From an uncultured Spirochaetales bacterium (GTDB taxonomy: Bacteria > Spirochaetota > Spirochaetia > Sphaerochaetales > Sphaerochaetaceae): DNA of 64,000 nt. The position numbers and the translations under genes are program-made. The notes under the pieces are model-generated. The model did not search any database. It was not told the DNA's origin and worked only from the letters and a program-made list of their open reading frames with translations. Numbering within the stretch: the stretch's first letter is position 1; each line of letters opens with the position of its first letter. The stretch covers positions 91,192 to 155,191 of the forward strand of contig CASFDA010000029.1 in assembly GCA_949293335.1 (NCBI GenBank), written 5' to 3'. This document shows positions 35,892 to 45,538 of the stretch, piece by piece.

Positions 35892-36503
35892 ATGAGTGAG
35901 ACAGAAAATATAATTCTCAAAACGGCAAAGAAAGAATTCCTGGAAAGAGGATTTTCAGGCACATCCATGAGAAGAATAGCTGCGCTTTCTGGTGTGACAA
36001 CAGGTGCTCTCTATGGGTACTTTGCCTCAAAAGAAGAAATTTTCGATTCTCTTGTAAAGGACTCATACGATGCAGTGATGACAAGATACAGAAATGCACA
36101 TGAAGAATTTGCTTCACTCCCCTATCACGAACAGGTAAACGGGATGGGCACGATAACAGCTAATTGCGTTGAATGGTGCATAGGTTATATCTATGATCAT
36201 TTTGATGAGTTCAGATTGATCCTTATGTGTTCAGATGGAACAAGGTACAGTGGCATCATCGATGAGATGATGAAAATAGAAGAAGAATCGACTGATCAGT
36301 TCATCTCTCTCATGAAGGAACATGGACGCTCTTTTCCCGACGTGGATCCACTACTCGAACATATGATCACATCCGGCTATTTCACTTCTTTCTTCGAGAT
36401 TGTGCGCCATCAGATTCCGAGAGAAGAAGCGTTCAATTACATACACAATCTTCAGGCTTTCTACAAGGCCGGATGGGAGAAACTTTTTGAAATGAGACTC
36501 TGA
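35892..36503 (+). CDS. TetR-family transcriptional regulator
   Basis: A 203-residue repressor. The N-terminal HTH is classic: ILKTAKKEFLERGFSGTSM, then IAALSGVTTGALYGYFASKEEIF (~residues 8-50). The ligand-binding helical domain is unassigned. There is no Shine-Dalgarno: the -10 box ends nine bases before the ATG, so the message is probably leaderless. It lies 47 bp upstream of two ABC half-transporters, which it likely represses together with itself, with induction by an exported compound. Confidence 0.92.
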   Translation: MSETENIILKTAKKEFLERGFSGTSMRRIAALSGVTTGALYGYFASKEEIFDSLVKDSYDAVMTRYRNAHEEFASLPYHEQVNGMGTITANCVEWCIGYIYDHFDEFRLILMCSDGTRYSGIIDEMMKIEEESTDQFISLMKEHGRSFPDVDPLLEHMITSGYFTSFFEIVRHQIPREEAFNYIHNLQAFYKAGWEKLFEMRL

Positions 36504-36522
36504 TCTCTTTTTTTGTAAGTTA

Positions 36523-36540
36523 AGTTAGATTAAGCTAACT
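36523..36540 (+). promoter_or_regulatory. Inverted repeat upstream of the ABC exporter genes
   Basis: AGTTAG-ATTAAG-CTAACT, a perfect 6-bp inverted repeat with a six-base centre, 11 bp before the ATG of the first ABC gene. It is different in sequence from the tetR palindromes, so it may be a separate operator or a small hairpin. Confidence 0.35.
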
Positions 36541-36550
36541 AAAGGATATA

Positions 36551-38317
36551 ATGATGACCAAATCTTCAGATCTCAATCATTTGCTGCAATATGCAGAAAA
36601 GCACAGGATACTGACATATCTATCTTGGATATTATCAGCACTGTCAGCTGTGCTCGCGCTTTTACCATTCATATGTATCTGGCTGATAATCCGTTCAGTC
36701 CTGAATGAAGAGTATGGAAGGATAACAATCTATGGAATCTATGCAGTTGCCTTGTCTCTTCTCTCGATGGCTGTCTACATAGCCGCGCTGATGTGCTCTC
36801 ATATCGCAGCATTCAGGATAGCGGCAAACCTAAGGAAAGAGATGCTCGCCCACATTGGAGAACTTCCATTGGGAGTCATTGAGAAATTCGGGAGTGGAAA
36901 ACTAAGGAAGATAGTGAATGATTCAAGCGCTGCAACCGAAACATATCTTGCCCACCAACTCCCGGACAAAGCAGGTGCTATCGCAACGCCTGTGGCACTC
37001 TTGGCCATGCTCCTTTATTTTGACTGGAGACTCGGCCTCCTTTCGCTTCTCCCAGTCGCCCTTGGTTTCCTTATCATGATGAGGATGACAGGACAAAAGA
37101 TGCGGGAGAAGATGAAAGAATACCAGAATGCACTTGATGATATGTCAAATCAGGCAGTCGAATACGTGCGAGGCATTCCTGTCGTAAAGACTTTCGGCCA
37201 GACAATCTATTCGTTCAAGCTCTTCAAAGATTCGATTGACCGTTACGAGAAATGGGTATGTGCATATACAGAAGAACTTATGAAGCCAATGATCATCTAT
37301 ACAGGAGCTATAAATAGCACATTTGCTTTCCTGACTGCCGGGGCATTCATCCTTCTTTCAGGAGGCATCACTCCTGATGTGATACTAAACGTGCTTTTCT
37401 ATGTGATAATCACTCCTGTCATTTCAATAACTCTGACAAAGATCATGTTCAAAAGTGAAGAGGCAATGATAGTCCATGACGCGCTGGAAAGGATCGACAG
37501 CATCCTGAATGAAAAGCCACAGACAGAAGCTCACAATCCCCTGCTCCCTTCAGGAAGTTCAATAAAATTTGAACATGTCACTTTCAGCTATGACGGCAAG
37601 AAAGATGTCGTCCATGATGTCTCGATTGATATAGAAAGCGGTTCTCTTGTCGCTTTCGTAGGCCCCTCAGGAGGAGGAAAGACAACCCTTGCATCGCTAC
37701 TTACACGATTTTTTGATCCTCAGGGCGGAAACATAAGGATCGGAGATATCGATATCAGGGACATTCCGAGGAAAAGGTTGATGGAATACATATCGTTCGT
37801 ATTCCAGGACAGCCATCTGATAAAAGGGACAATACGGGAGAACGTGAGACTTGCCAGACCGGAAGCAAGCGATGAGGAGATATTTGATGCCCTCAGGAAA
37901 GCAGAATGCATGGATATCATAGAAAAGCTTCCCTCAGGTCTGGATACTTTGCTCGGAACAGGTGGCATTTATCTCTCTGGAGGAGAGACACAGCGCATAG
38001 CCATTGCGCGGACAATCCTAAAAAACTCCCCTGTGATAATCCTCGATGAGGCTACTGCATTCGCGGATCCGGACAATGAGGTAAAAGTGCAGAAAGCATT
38101 CTCTGCAATGCTGGCGGGACGTACTGTCATCATGATAGCCCATCGCCTCTCATCGATAACAGATGCGGACAGGATATTTGTCCTTTCAGAGGGTAAGATC
38201 ATCCAAGAAGGTTCTTTCAGTGAACTTGTCAGAGAAGATGGTTTATTCAGATCTATGTGGAACGATTACAAATCATCTGTTGACTGGAAAGTCAGCAAGG
38301 AGGCTGTTAATGATTGA
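36551..38317 (+). CDS. ABC exporter half-transporter A (permease-ATPase)
   Basis: 588 residues: six transmembrane helices (~residues 20-310), then an ATPase with Walker A GPSGGGKTT, Q-loop FVFQDSHL, signature LSGGETQRIAIAR, Walker B VIILDEATAF and H-loop IAHRL. All catalytic residues appear intact. The shape resembles the IrtAB/YbtPQ group of heterodimeric ABC proteins, which handle siderophores or drugs, though ordinary multidrug exporters are alike. A direct comparison would be needed to choose. It overlaps the second half-transporter gene by 8 bp. Confidence 0.9.
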   Translation: MMTKSSDLNHLLQYAEKHRILTYLSWILSALSAVLALLPFICIWLIIRSVLNEEYGRITIYGIYAVALSLLSMAVYIAALMCSHIAAFRIAANLRKEMLAHIGELPLGVIEKFGSGKLRKIVNDSSAATETYLAHQLPDKAGAIATPVALLAMLLYFDWRLGLLSLLPVALGFLIMMRMTGQKMREKMKEYQNALDDMSNQAVEYVRGIPVVKTFGQTIYSFKLFKDSIDRYEKWVCAYTEELMKPMIIYTGAINSTFAFLTAGAFILLSGGITPDVILNVLFYVIITPVISITLTKIMFKSEEAMIVHDALERIDSILNEKPQTEAHNPLLPSGSSIKFEHVTFSYDGKKDVVHDVSIDIESGSLVAFVGPSGGGKTTLASLLTRFFDPQGGNIRIGDIDIRDIPRKRLMEYISFVFQDSHLIKGTIRENVRLARPEASDEEIFDALRKAECMDIIEKLPSGLDTLLGTGGIYLSGGETQRIAIARTILKNSPVIILDEATAFADPDNEVKVQKAFSAMLAGRTVIMIAHRLSSITDADRIFVLSEGKIIQEGSFSELVREDGLFRSMWNDYKSSVDWKVSKEAVND

Positions 38318-40037
38318 AAGACTTGAAAGGGCATTCGCTCTCTCTGAAAAGGGAGCAAAGGATTCGGTAAAAGCTTTTATTGCGTGTGCCATGCACAATC
38401 TGACATTATTTATACCAGTAAGCATCCTCTATCTCCTGATATCTGATCTGCTTGCCGGAACCTTATCTGCCAGAGGTATGCTTTATGCTTCAGCTTGCGT
38501 CATTTCAATTCTGCTGATCATGCTCTCATATATGTGGGTTTATAGGTCAACATATTTCTCTACATACAAAGAGAGTGGCATAAGAAGGATAAGTATTGCC
38601 GAGAAACTGAGAAAAATACCTCTGTCATACTTCGGGAAAAAAGATCTTGCCGATATAACGAGTACGATAATGACAGACGCCTCAACTCTAGAGACAGGAC
38701 TTTCTCACTGGGTGCCAGAACTGATCGGATCTATGATTTCAACAACAATTGCGGCAATTTCAATCCTTTTCTTCGACTGGAGGTTGGGACTGGCGGTCCT
38801 ATGGCCTCTTCCTATCGCACTGTCAATAGTAATTTTCTCAAGAAGTATCCAGCAAAAACTTTCAAAGAAGTCCATGAGCGCGAAGATGGATGCTGTGGAT
38901 GGCATACAGGAATACATTGAGACAATCAGGGATTTGAAAAGCTGCAATGCGGAACAAATTTATCTAGACAGTCTTTTCAGGAAAATTGATAAGGTCGAGA
39001 AAAGAGCGATCATATCAGAAGCCGGAACTGCTGTATTCGTCGTCTCTGCTTCGTTTGTACTGAAAATCGGAATTGGCACAGTTGCACTCATAGGTTCCAT
39101 CCTTCTTGCGTCAGGCAAGATAAACGTACTTACCCTATTCTTATATCTTCTGATAGCCTCTCGCATATACGATCCGCTTCAGAGTGCTCTGCAGAACCTT
39201 GCCGCTGTCATCTCTCTCAAAACGAATGTCGAACGGATGAACGGAATTCTGTTCCATCCGCTTCAGGAAGGGAGAAAGAAACTTACGAATGATGGATATG
39301 ATATCCGCTTTGAAGATGTGCATTTCAGCTATGGAGGAAACGAAGAAGTACTATCTGGCGTTTCATTTTCAGCAAAGCAGGGGGAAGTCACTGCTCTTGT
39401 CGGTCCATCAGGAGGAGGAAAGACAACAGTCTCTCGCCTAGCTGCAAGATTCTGGGATATTCAGAAGGGAAACATTACAGTAGGAGGAATGGATATCGGG
39501 GAAACAGACCCAGAAAGTCTACTCTCACTCTACTCCATCGTATTTCAGGATGTAACACTTTTTGACAACACCATTATTGAAAACATCAGGATCGGACGGC
39601 GCTCAGCAAGTGACGAAGAAGTCATAGAAGCCGCTAAGATGGCACAGTGTCTTCCATTCGTCGAGAAACTGGAAGATGGATGGAACACTATGATCGGTGA
39701 AAATGGGTGCGAGCTATCTGGTGGGGAAAGGCAACGCATCTCCATAGCGCGTGCTTTTCTCAAAGACGCCCCGATAATCCTTCTGGATGAAGCTACAGCA
39801 TCGCTGGATGCGGAGAATGAGACAGAGATACAGAAAGCTTTATCAGGCCTCATAAGGAACAAGACAGTTCTCGTGATAGCTCACAGGATGAGAACTGTAG
39901 AGAACGCTGACAAGATAATCGTTCTTTCAGGAGGACGTGTCTGTGAGGAAGGAAAACCAGCTGAGCTTATGACTAAGAACGGCATCTTCTCACATATGGT
40001 TGCGCTTCAGAAGGAAAGCAGTGAATGGAAACTCTGA
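38310..40037 (+). CDS. ABC exporter half-transporter B (permease-ATPase)
   Basis: 575 residues from ATG 38310, with AAGGAGG upstream. The longer frame from 38163 lies inside the partner gene and is rejected. The membrane domain (~residues 20-300) is followed by an ATPase with GPSGGGKTT, FQDVTLF, ELSGGERQRISIAR, ILLDEATASLD and IAHRM. Both partners keep a full set of motifs, so both nucleotide sites could hydrolyse ATP. Coupled translation (8-bp overlap) supports a heterodimer. A strong hairpin terminator follows. Confidence 0.9.
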   Translation: MIERLERAFALSEKGAKDSVKAFIACAMHNLTLFIPVSILYLLISDLLAGTLSARGMLYASACVISILLIMLSYMWVYRSTYFSTYKESGIRRISIAEKLRKIPLSYFGKKDLADITSTIMTDASTLETGLSHWVPELIGSMISTTIAAISILFFDWRLGLAVLWPLPIALSIVIFSRSIQQKLSKKSMSAKMDAVDGIQEYIETIRDLKSCNAEQIYLDSLFRKIDKVEKRAIISEAGTAVFVVSASFVLKIGIGTVALIGSILLASGKINVLTLFLYLLIASRIYDPLQSALQNLAAVISLKTNVERMNGILFHPLQEGRKKLTNDGYDIRFEDVHFSYGGNEEVLSGVSFSAKQGEVTALVGPSGGGKTTVSRLAARFWDIQKGNITVGGMDIGETDPESLLSLYSIVFQDVTLFDNTIIENIRIGRRSASDEEVIEAAKMAQCLPFVEKLEDGWNTMIGENGCELSGGERQRISIARAFLKDAPIILLDEATASLDAENETEIQKALSGLIRNKTVLVIAHRMRTVENADKIIVLSGGRVCEEGKPAELMTKNGIFSHMVALQKESSEWKL

Positions 40038-40060
40038 CAAAATACGTGAAAACAAAGCAA

Positions 40061-40085
40061 AAGCCCCGGAAATTTTTCGGGGCTT
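40061..40085. terminator. Bidirectional terminator between ABC genes and topA
   Basis: AAGCCCCG pairs with CGGGGCTT across GAAATTTTT. CTTTC follows on the plus strand, and AAAGCAA lies on the other side, giving a T-rich tail for topA reading leftward. Confidence 0.8.
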
Positions 40086-40092
40086 CTTTCTA

Positions 40093-42603
40093 CTATTTTC
40101 TGTTTGCTGTCTTTCGTTTGCCTGACTTTGCCTTTTCCGGAGCAGAGAGTGCGATTTCCCTCACTCGCTCATCGCTCAAGTCCATCGGATTCTCCTTTTC
40201 CTCTTTTCTGAGCGCACAGTTCTTGTCTCCCCACTTGATATAAGCACCATACCGTCCATCTATGAGCTCAAGACTCTTGCCGTCAAGATCAGGATATATC
40301 CGGAGTACTTTGTTCTTGGGTTCGTTTTCCTCATTCACGATATCATCAAGACGCACGCTCTCGGGCTTCTTCACCCTGATGTTCTTTCCTTTGTAGGCGA
40401 CATAGTAGCCATATGGGCCGAGACGCAGGATCGCCTCATTCCCTTCATTGTCAGAACCTAGATTCTTCGGAAGAGAAAAGAGGAAATCAACCTGCTCTTT
40501 GTCAAGTTTGTTTATATCACATCGCTTCGGGAGGTTTGCTATCTTTCCGTCGCTTTCTCGCTTGAGATATGAACCATATCGCCCCTCAAGCACAAGAATT
40601 CCATTATCTGCAGGAAGCCTGACATCCTCATCCTTCTTGAAAAGGATCTTCTCTGCATCACTATCAGTGAAAGTTCCTGGGAAATACTTCTTCTCTTCAA
40701 TAGAAGCCATCAGATCCCTTTCGCTGTTCTCAGACGGAGAGAGAAGATAAGGTCCGAACTTCCCTATCTTTATCTGATAGTTGTAACTTTTGCCGTCGTG
40801 TTCAAACGAATACTTGAGGCCATCCAGTTCGAGAGTCTTGGCATCTTTTGTACGTACGGTCTTCCTCACTCTCGCAAGATCATTTGAAAGGCCAGGAAAA
40901 GAAGAGTCTCCATGCCAGAAGTTATTGAGATAATCCTCTTTGCTCTCATTCCCACTGGCAATCTCATCAAGTCCCTTTTCCATTCTGCTTGTAAAGTCGT
41001 ATCCGATATAAGTCGGGAATGTACTCTCAAGAAGCTCTGATACAAAGAAGCCACGGAACGTCGGAACAAGCTGCCCCTTTTCCCTTATCGCGTATCCTCT
41101 GTCAAGGATCGTGCTTATGATCGTCGCATATGTGCTTGGTCTTCCAATTCCCTCTTTCTCAAGCATCCGCACAAGACTTGCTTCATTATAACGCTGAGGA
41201 GGTTCTGTCGAATGGCTGTCGATCGATGCATCTTCAATCATGCGCACATCGTTTTCCTTCATTTCAGGAAGGGACCTCTCTTCGTCATTATCATCCTCTT
41301 CCTTTCCATATCCCATAAGACGGAGATACCCATCAAAAAGGACATCACAGCCAGATGCGAGGAAGATATATTCACCGCTTTCAAGGCGGACCTTCGTATA
41401 AGCTTTTCGCGCGGCCTTCATCTGGGAGGAAAGGGTCCTCTTCCAGATCAGTGTATAGAGAGAAAGATCATCACCGGAAAGTCCAGTATCCTTTGGAAGG
41501 CGGAAAGTATCGCCAGCTGGCCTGATAGCCTCATGTGCCTCCTGCGCTCCCTGACTGCTTGCCTTGAAGTTGCGGACACTGGACGAAAGATAAGCCTCGC
41601 CATACAGCCCCTTGATCTGTTTTCTGGATGCATCAATGCATTCTTTTGACAGAGTCGGGCTGTCTGTTCGCATATATGTTATATACCCTCTCTCGTAAAG
41701 GCCCTGTGCAATGGACATTATCTCCTTTACTGACTTCCTGAGCACTCTCGAACCATCCTGCTGGAGAGTCGATGTGGTAAAAGGAATCGGAGGATTCTGG
41801 CTCTTCTCATTCCGTTCAACAGATCTTACGGTTGCACTCTTTCCCTTTATCTCAAAGGAAATCTTCTCCGCTTCCTCCACTGTTAGCACTATCTGATTAC
41901 CCTTTGCCTTGCCTGTAGATGGATCAAACGAACGGGATGTTGCAATCGCTTTTCCCGAAATGCTCTCGAGTTCAGCTTTGAAAAGGTCAAAGAATGCTGT
42001 CACAGAAGCGTAATCTGAACTTTTGAAAAGGCGTCTCTCCTTTTCTCTCTCAACAATGAGCTTGAGTCCTGGTGATTGCACTCGGCCTGCCGAATATGTG
42101 GATCCGAGTTTATTTGAGATGATCGGAGAAATGCCATAGCCCTGAAGCCTGTCAACTGCACGACGCGCCTCCTGGGCCTGGACAAGATTCATATCTATTT
42201 CCCGGCAGTTCTTGAACGCATTCTCAATGGCAGAGCGCGTGATCTCATGGAATACCATCCTGTATGTAGGGCACTTCGGCTTGAGAAGTGTATACAGCTG
42301 ATAGGATATGGATTCACCTTCCCTATCCTCATCACTTGCAAGTACAAGCTGTTCCTTCTCTTTGAGAACCTTCTTCATCTCGTCGATGAGTTTCTTCTTT
42401 TCGCTATCCAGCTCAAGTTCAAGCTTCCAGTGATCTTTGTCATCGACACCATATATTCCACTCTTAGGAGCTTTTGCCAGATCCAGCACATGTCCCTTGC
42501 TGGCCATCACAGTGCAAGTCGGAGGCAAATACCTTCCAATCGTCCTGGCCTTTGTTGGAGACTCGACTATAATCAGCGTTTTCTTCTGCGGGTCTGCTAT
42601 CAT
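40093..42603 (-). CDS. topA: DNA topoisomerase I
   Basis: A type IA topoisomerase that relaxes negative supercoils. About 836 residues from the ATG at 42603, with GAGGG upstream. A TTG five codons earlier is possible. The TOPRIM domain has LIIVESPTKARTIGRYLP and LASDEDREGE (acidic triad). The active-site tyrosine is in ERGYITYMRTDSPTLS (~residue 315). The C-terminus has topoisomerase I repeats (LRLGPYGYYV, IDGRYGAYIKWGD) in place of C4 zinc ribbons, and a basic tail. Confidence 0.95.
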   Translation of the reverse strand: MIADPQKKTLIIVESPTKARTIGRYLPPTCTVMASKGHVLDLAKAPKSGIYGVDDKDHWKLELELDSEKKKLIDEMKKVLKEKEQLVLASDEDREGESISYQLYTLLKPKCPTYRMVFHEITRSAIENAFKNCREIDMNLVQAQEARRAVDRLQGYGISPIISNKLGSTYSAGRVQSPGLKLIVEREKERRLFKSSDYASVTAFFDLFKAELESISGKAIATSRSFDPSTGKAKGNQIVLTVEEAEKISFEIKGKSATVRSVERNEKSQNPPIPFTTSTLQQDGSRVLRKSVKEIMSIAQGLYERGYITYMRTDSPTLSKECIDASRKQIKGLYGEAYLSSSVRNFKASSQGAQEAHEAIRPAGDTFRLPKDTGLSGDDLSLYTLIWKRTLSSQMKAARKAYTKVRLESGEYIFLASGCDVLFDGYLRLMGYGKEEDDNDEERSLPEMKENDVRMIEDASIDSHSTEPPQRYNEASLVRMLEKEGIGRPSTYATIISTILDRGYAIREKGQLVPTFRGFFVSELLESTFPTYIGYDFTSRMEKGLDEIASGNESKEDYLNNFWHGDSSFPGLSNDLARVRKTVRTKDAKTLELDGLKYSFEHDGKSYNYQIKIGKFGPYLLSPSENSERDLMASIEEKKYFPGTFTDSDAEKILFKKDEDVRLPADNGILVLEGRYGSYLKRESDGKIANLPKRCDINKLDKEQVDFLFSLPKNLGSDNEGNEAILRLGPYGYYVAYKGKNIRVKKPESVRLDDIVNEENEPKNKVLRIYPDLDGKSLELIDGRYGAYIKWGDKNCALRKEEKENPMDLSDERVREIALSAPEKAKSGKRKTANRK

Positions 42604-42662
42604 CAATTCCCTCTTCAAGCACTTCTTTCTATCATAAGGAAGAAAAAAGGGAAAGACTAAGA

Positions 42663-43481
42663 TCAGACTTCAGAAAGGATATAGGATCCGTCACTGCCCT
42701 CTTCCGGATTATAAAGCAGGAAATTCCTGACAATTCCTGAGCCATCCATCATTATCCTGATATTGCGTTTGCCATTCTCATCCACGAAGAAGTTATATGT
42801 GACGGTAGTGTCAACTGCAAAGCCAAGGGCCTTGGTCTCCACAGTCACAGTCGGATTCTCATAATCGAGCGTTATTGACTCAACGCGCCACGAAGATGGA
42901 GTAAATGGAGATGTATTGAATTTCTCAGCGTTACGTCTGTAGGCCTCTGCCTGAGGTGTATCCGCCTTGTACTCTGTCCATCCGACAGGAGGACTGTCCA
43001 GATCGAACAGAGGGAATATCCTGTATTCCTCTTCTCCCTCGATCATATATAAAGAGATATATGCACCATAGACATCATCGACTACAGTCTCTGCTCGGAG
43101 TACTAGTTCAGTGAGCTTTCCCTTATTTGTCACATCTGTCGTATTTGTCCATGAGTAGATGCCATCCCAGCCTGTAGGAGAAAAAGTCTTGAAATCACTT
43201 GAAAGCGTGTTGTTTTCCCCATCGCGCGCTGCAAACGCAAGATCATACTCTCCAGGAGGAAGTGCTCTTATCTCATACTCTCTGGCGTTACTGTCCAGCC
43301 TGTTCACGAATTGATTGTCCACATAGATGTCATAGAAAACGGCGCCTTCAGTTGCTGTCCAGTTCAAATGGCATCCGGAAGGTGTCGTCTGAAGATCGAC
43401 TGAGGCATAGACTCCCTCTGCCGCAAAAATAAGAAGGGCTATCAGTGTAGCGGCAAAGCCCCTTTTACTTGTATGTTTCAT
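42663..43481 (-). CDS. Exported protein with fibronectin type III-like domain
   Basis: 272 residues: signal peptide (GFAATLIALLIFAAEGVYA), then an FN3-like domain of about 85 residues (LNWTATEGAVFYDIYVDNQF, ALPPGEYDLAFAARDGENN). A beta-rich C-terminal part follows with two tryptophans in short loops. It is periplasmic or surface exposed. No enzyme motif is seen. The stop lies about 45 bp from topA, so the two may share an upstream promoter. It is divergent from the lipoprotein at 43504. Confidence 0.6.
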   Translation of the reverse strand: MKHTSKRGFAATLIALLIFAAEGVYASVDLQTTPSGCHLNWTATEGAVFYDIYVDNQFVNRLDSNAREYEIRALPPGEYDLAFAARDGENNTLSSDFKTFSPTGWDGIYSWTNTTDVTNKGKLTELVLRAETVVDDVYGAYISLYMIEGEEEYRIFPLFDLDSPPVGWTEYKADTPQAEAYRRNAEKFNTSPFTPSSWRVESITLDYENPTVTVETKALGFAVDTTVTYNFFVDENGKRNIRIMMDGSGIVRNFLLYNPEEGSDGSYILSEV

Positions 43482-43503
43482 TTGCTTCTAGTATCCTCAA
43501 AGC

Positions 43504-44205
43504 ATGCGAAAGTTGTCAATATATTATACATTTTTGGCGATTTTGTCTGTTATCTTGGCCTCATGCTCGGTAACTGATAACCTCGACCTCGAAAAAGGAA
43601 GAAATGAGGCAGACATTCACATCTCAGATACTCTTTCTTTGGTACTCAATGACTATGAAGCTCTTTTTGCCACTGACGGAGAGTCCATATCTTTCGTGGA
43701 TGGCAGCATAGACGGAATTTCTTCCCTGCTTTCTTCGATGGAAGGGATCGTTAATTTCGAATCCAACAAGATTGACGAGAACAATGTATCGATCGCTTTT
43801 GATATCGAAGATGTGAGTTCCTTCCTCTCTTCTGTAGGTTCTTACGACTCTACGCTGTTTTCTCTTGATGAAAACTCTTTCACATTCTTCCTGAGTCTAG
43901 ATAATTACGATGAGCTATGTACATTGATCCCGTTCCTGGAAGATCCCAATTTCGAGGTGTATGGCCCGAAGTACAACGAGGGGATGAGTGAGGATGACTA
44001 TCTGGAGATGATGCTGTACATCCTTGGTGACAACGCTCCTGATGATATACGAAACAGTGTGATCCAGATTGCAATAACAGCTCCTGGAGAGATAACGTCC
44101 TCTGAAAATGTAAGAATTGAAGGAAACAGGGCAATATTCGAATTTCCTCTCCTCTCTTTCCTGTTGCTAGAATCTCCCCTCACTTTCTCCATATCCTGGC
44201 AATGA
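43504..44205 (+). CDS. Hypothetical lipoprotein
   Basis: 233 residues with a type II signal peptide: IYYTFLAILSVILASCSVTD, lipobox L-A-S-C, cysteine at ~residue 21. The mature protein is acidic and serine-rich (HISDTLSLVLNDYEALF, SISFVDGSID) and ends with hydrophobic, aromatic strands. No known family is recognised. It is divergent from the FN3-like gene (22 bp between starts), and the two may share regulatory DNA. Confidence 0.6.
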   Translation: MRKLSIYYTFLAILSVILASCSVTDNLDLEKGRNEADIHISDTLSLVLNDYEALFATDGESISFVDGSIDGISSLLSSMEGIVNFESNKIDENNVSIAFDIEDVSSFLSSVGSYDSTLFSLDENSFTFFLSLDNYDELCTLIPFLEDPNFEVYGPKYNEGMSEDDYLEMMLYILGDNAPDDIRNSVIQIAITAPGEITSSENVRIEGNRAIFEFPLLSFLLLESPLTFSISWQ

Positions 44206-44292
44206 ACTACTCCTGTACGCTTTCATTTTTCATTACGGAGTGTACAGGTAATCATCATACATGACGATCAACGTCTTTTTTCCATGCTTGTT

Positions 44293-44327
44293 GTAAAAAA
44301 ACAGGGATACGGTGTTTTCCGTATCCC
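44293..44327 (-). terminator. Terminator of rpsD
   Basis: GGGATACGG (44304-44312) pairs with CCGTATCCC (44319-44327). Read leftward it is followed by T7 after one or two bases. It lies about 130 bp past the rpsD stop. Confidence 0.8.
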
Positions 44328-44456
44328 GGTAAATACTGGCCTTGTTCCACATCTCCTTTTGAGGGCAGCCGTCGGAAATATGTGAGTTTTGCGTAGGGGA
44401 AATTGGAATGGCCCCTTTTGCAACTCTCCCTGTGGACTGAGGATCGGCCAGAGAGA

Positions 44457-45050
44457 TTATTTCGAGTAGAACTCGACTACAAGCTGGTCGTTGACCTGAA
44501 TTGGAATCTCATTTCTTTCTGGCATGCGGATGAGCTTGCCGGAGAATTCCTCTTCATTCTTCTCGAAGTAAGGAACATTGAATGCAGGATGACCGAGGAA
44601 GTTGCTCTTGAACTGCTCGTTCTTCCTTGATTTCTCTCTGAGGCTTACTACGTCACCGACGTTAAGCTGATAGGATGGAATGCTGACCTTCTTTCCGTTC
44701 ACGAGGATATGGCCATGGGAAACAAGCTGACGTGCAAGGCGGATGGAATTACCAAATCCGATGCGATATACAGCGTTGTCAAGCCTGCGCTCGAGTGAGA
44801 TGACAAGAGCGTCACCTGTTACAAGATTGCTCTTGAGAGCCTTCTCATAGTAGTGATGAAGCTGCTTCTCAAGTACTCCATAGTAAGCTTTCAGCTTCTG
44901 CTTCTCGCAAAGCTGCCTTGAGTAGTCTGTAGGCTTCTTCCTCTTCTGGAAAGCAGGACTACCTGCTCTGTTCATTGCCTTGGGGTGTCCACAGAAATTG
45001 ACCCCAAGTCTTCTGCACTGCTTGAATCTAGGACTCATGTTTCTTGCCAT
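44457..45050 (-). CDS. rpsD: 30S ribosomal protein S4
   Basis: 197 residues binding 16S rRNA, nucleating 30S assembly and often repressing its own operon. The N-terminal domain ([21 protein letters not shown]) contains two cysteines, and the S4 RNA-binding domain is clear: [20 protein letters not shown] and [20 protein letters not shown]. The C-terminal VEFYSK is standard. It is alone here rather than in the alpha operon, which is common outside Proteobacteria and Firmicutes. Confidence 0.97.
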   Translation of the reverse strand: MARNMSPRFKQCRRLGVNFCGHPKAMNRAGSPAFQKRKKPTDYSRQLCEKQKLKAYYGVLEKQLHHYYEKALKSNLVTGDALVISLERRLDNAVYRIGFGNSIRLARQLVSHGHILVNGKKVSIPSYQLNVGDVVSLREKSRKNEQFKSNFLGHPAFNVPYFEKNEEEFSGKLIRMPERNEIPIQVNDQLVVEFYSK

Positions 45051-45142
45051 AGATTTTTACCCTCCATAAGTTAGTGCGTTTTCTTTAGTTCAACCCTTAT
45101 AAAATATCCTTTAGCTATTTCTATTGTCAACAGAGAAAAAAG

Positions 45143-45167
45143 AAGCCTCCGGAGATTCCGGAAGCTT
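45143..45167 (-). terminator. Terminator of trxA
   Basis: AAGC-C-TCCGGA and TCCGGA-A-GCTT pair around a three-base loop. The minus-strand continuation is a T-rich CTTTTTTCTC run (45133-45142). Confidence 0.75.
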
Positions 45168-45188
45168 AGTAAACAAAACGTGATGTCA

Positions 45189-45497
45189 TCAGGAGAGGAT
45201 AGCTTCTACTCCCCTTTTGTTCCTGCCGCCAACATTCACAGATACAGTCTCGCCATTCTTAATGTAAACGAGCGTCGGTATGCTCATTACAGAGTATTTA
45301 GCTGCGAGATTTGGATTCTCGTCAACGTCGATCTTGACTATCTTCACTTCCGGATGGTCGTTTGCAACCTCCTCCAGAACCGGAGCAAGCATCTTGCAGG
45401 GGCCACACCAGGTGGCGAAGAAATCGACAAGTACCGGTTTCTCTGACGAAAGCACTTCCTTATCAAATTCTTTTTCTGAAATATGTGCTACTGCCAT
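45189..45497 (-). CDS. trxA: Thioredoxin
   Basis: A 102-residue protein disulfide reductase with the WCGPC active site (FFATWCGPCKMLAPVLEEV), the cis-proline in SIPTLVYIKNG, and conserved KIDVDENP. The ATG at 45497 has AAAGGAGA eight bases upstream; the extra upstream codons to 45533 are rejected. It sits close downstream of ychF on the same strand and has its own terminator. Confidence 0.95.
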   Translation of the reverse strand: MAVAHISEKEFDKEVLSSEKPVLVDFFATWCGPCKMLAPVLEEVANDHPEVKIVKIDVDENPNLAAKYSVMSIPTLVYIKNGETVSVNVGGRNKRGVEAILS

Positions 45498-45538
45498 AAT
45501 AAAATCTCCTTTCTGATCTAAAGATAATACCAAAAGAC

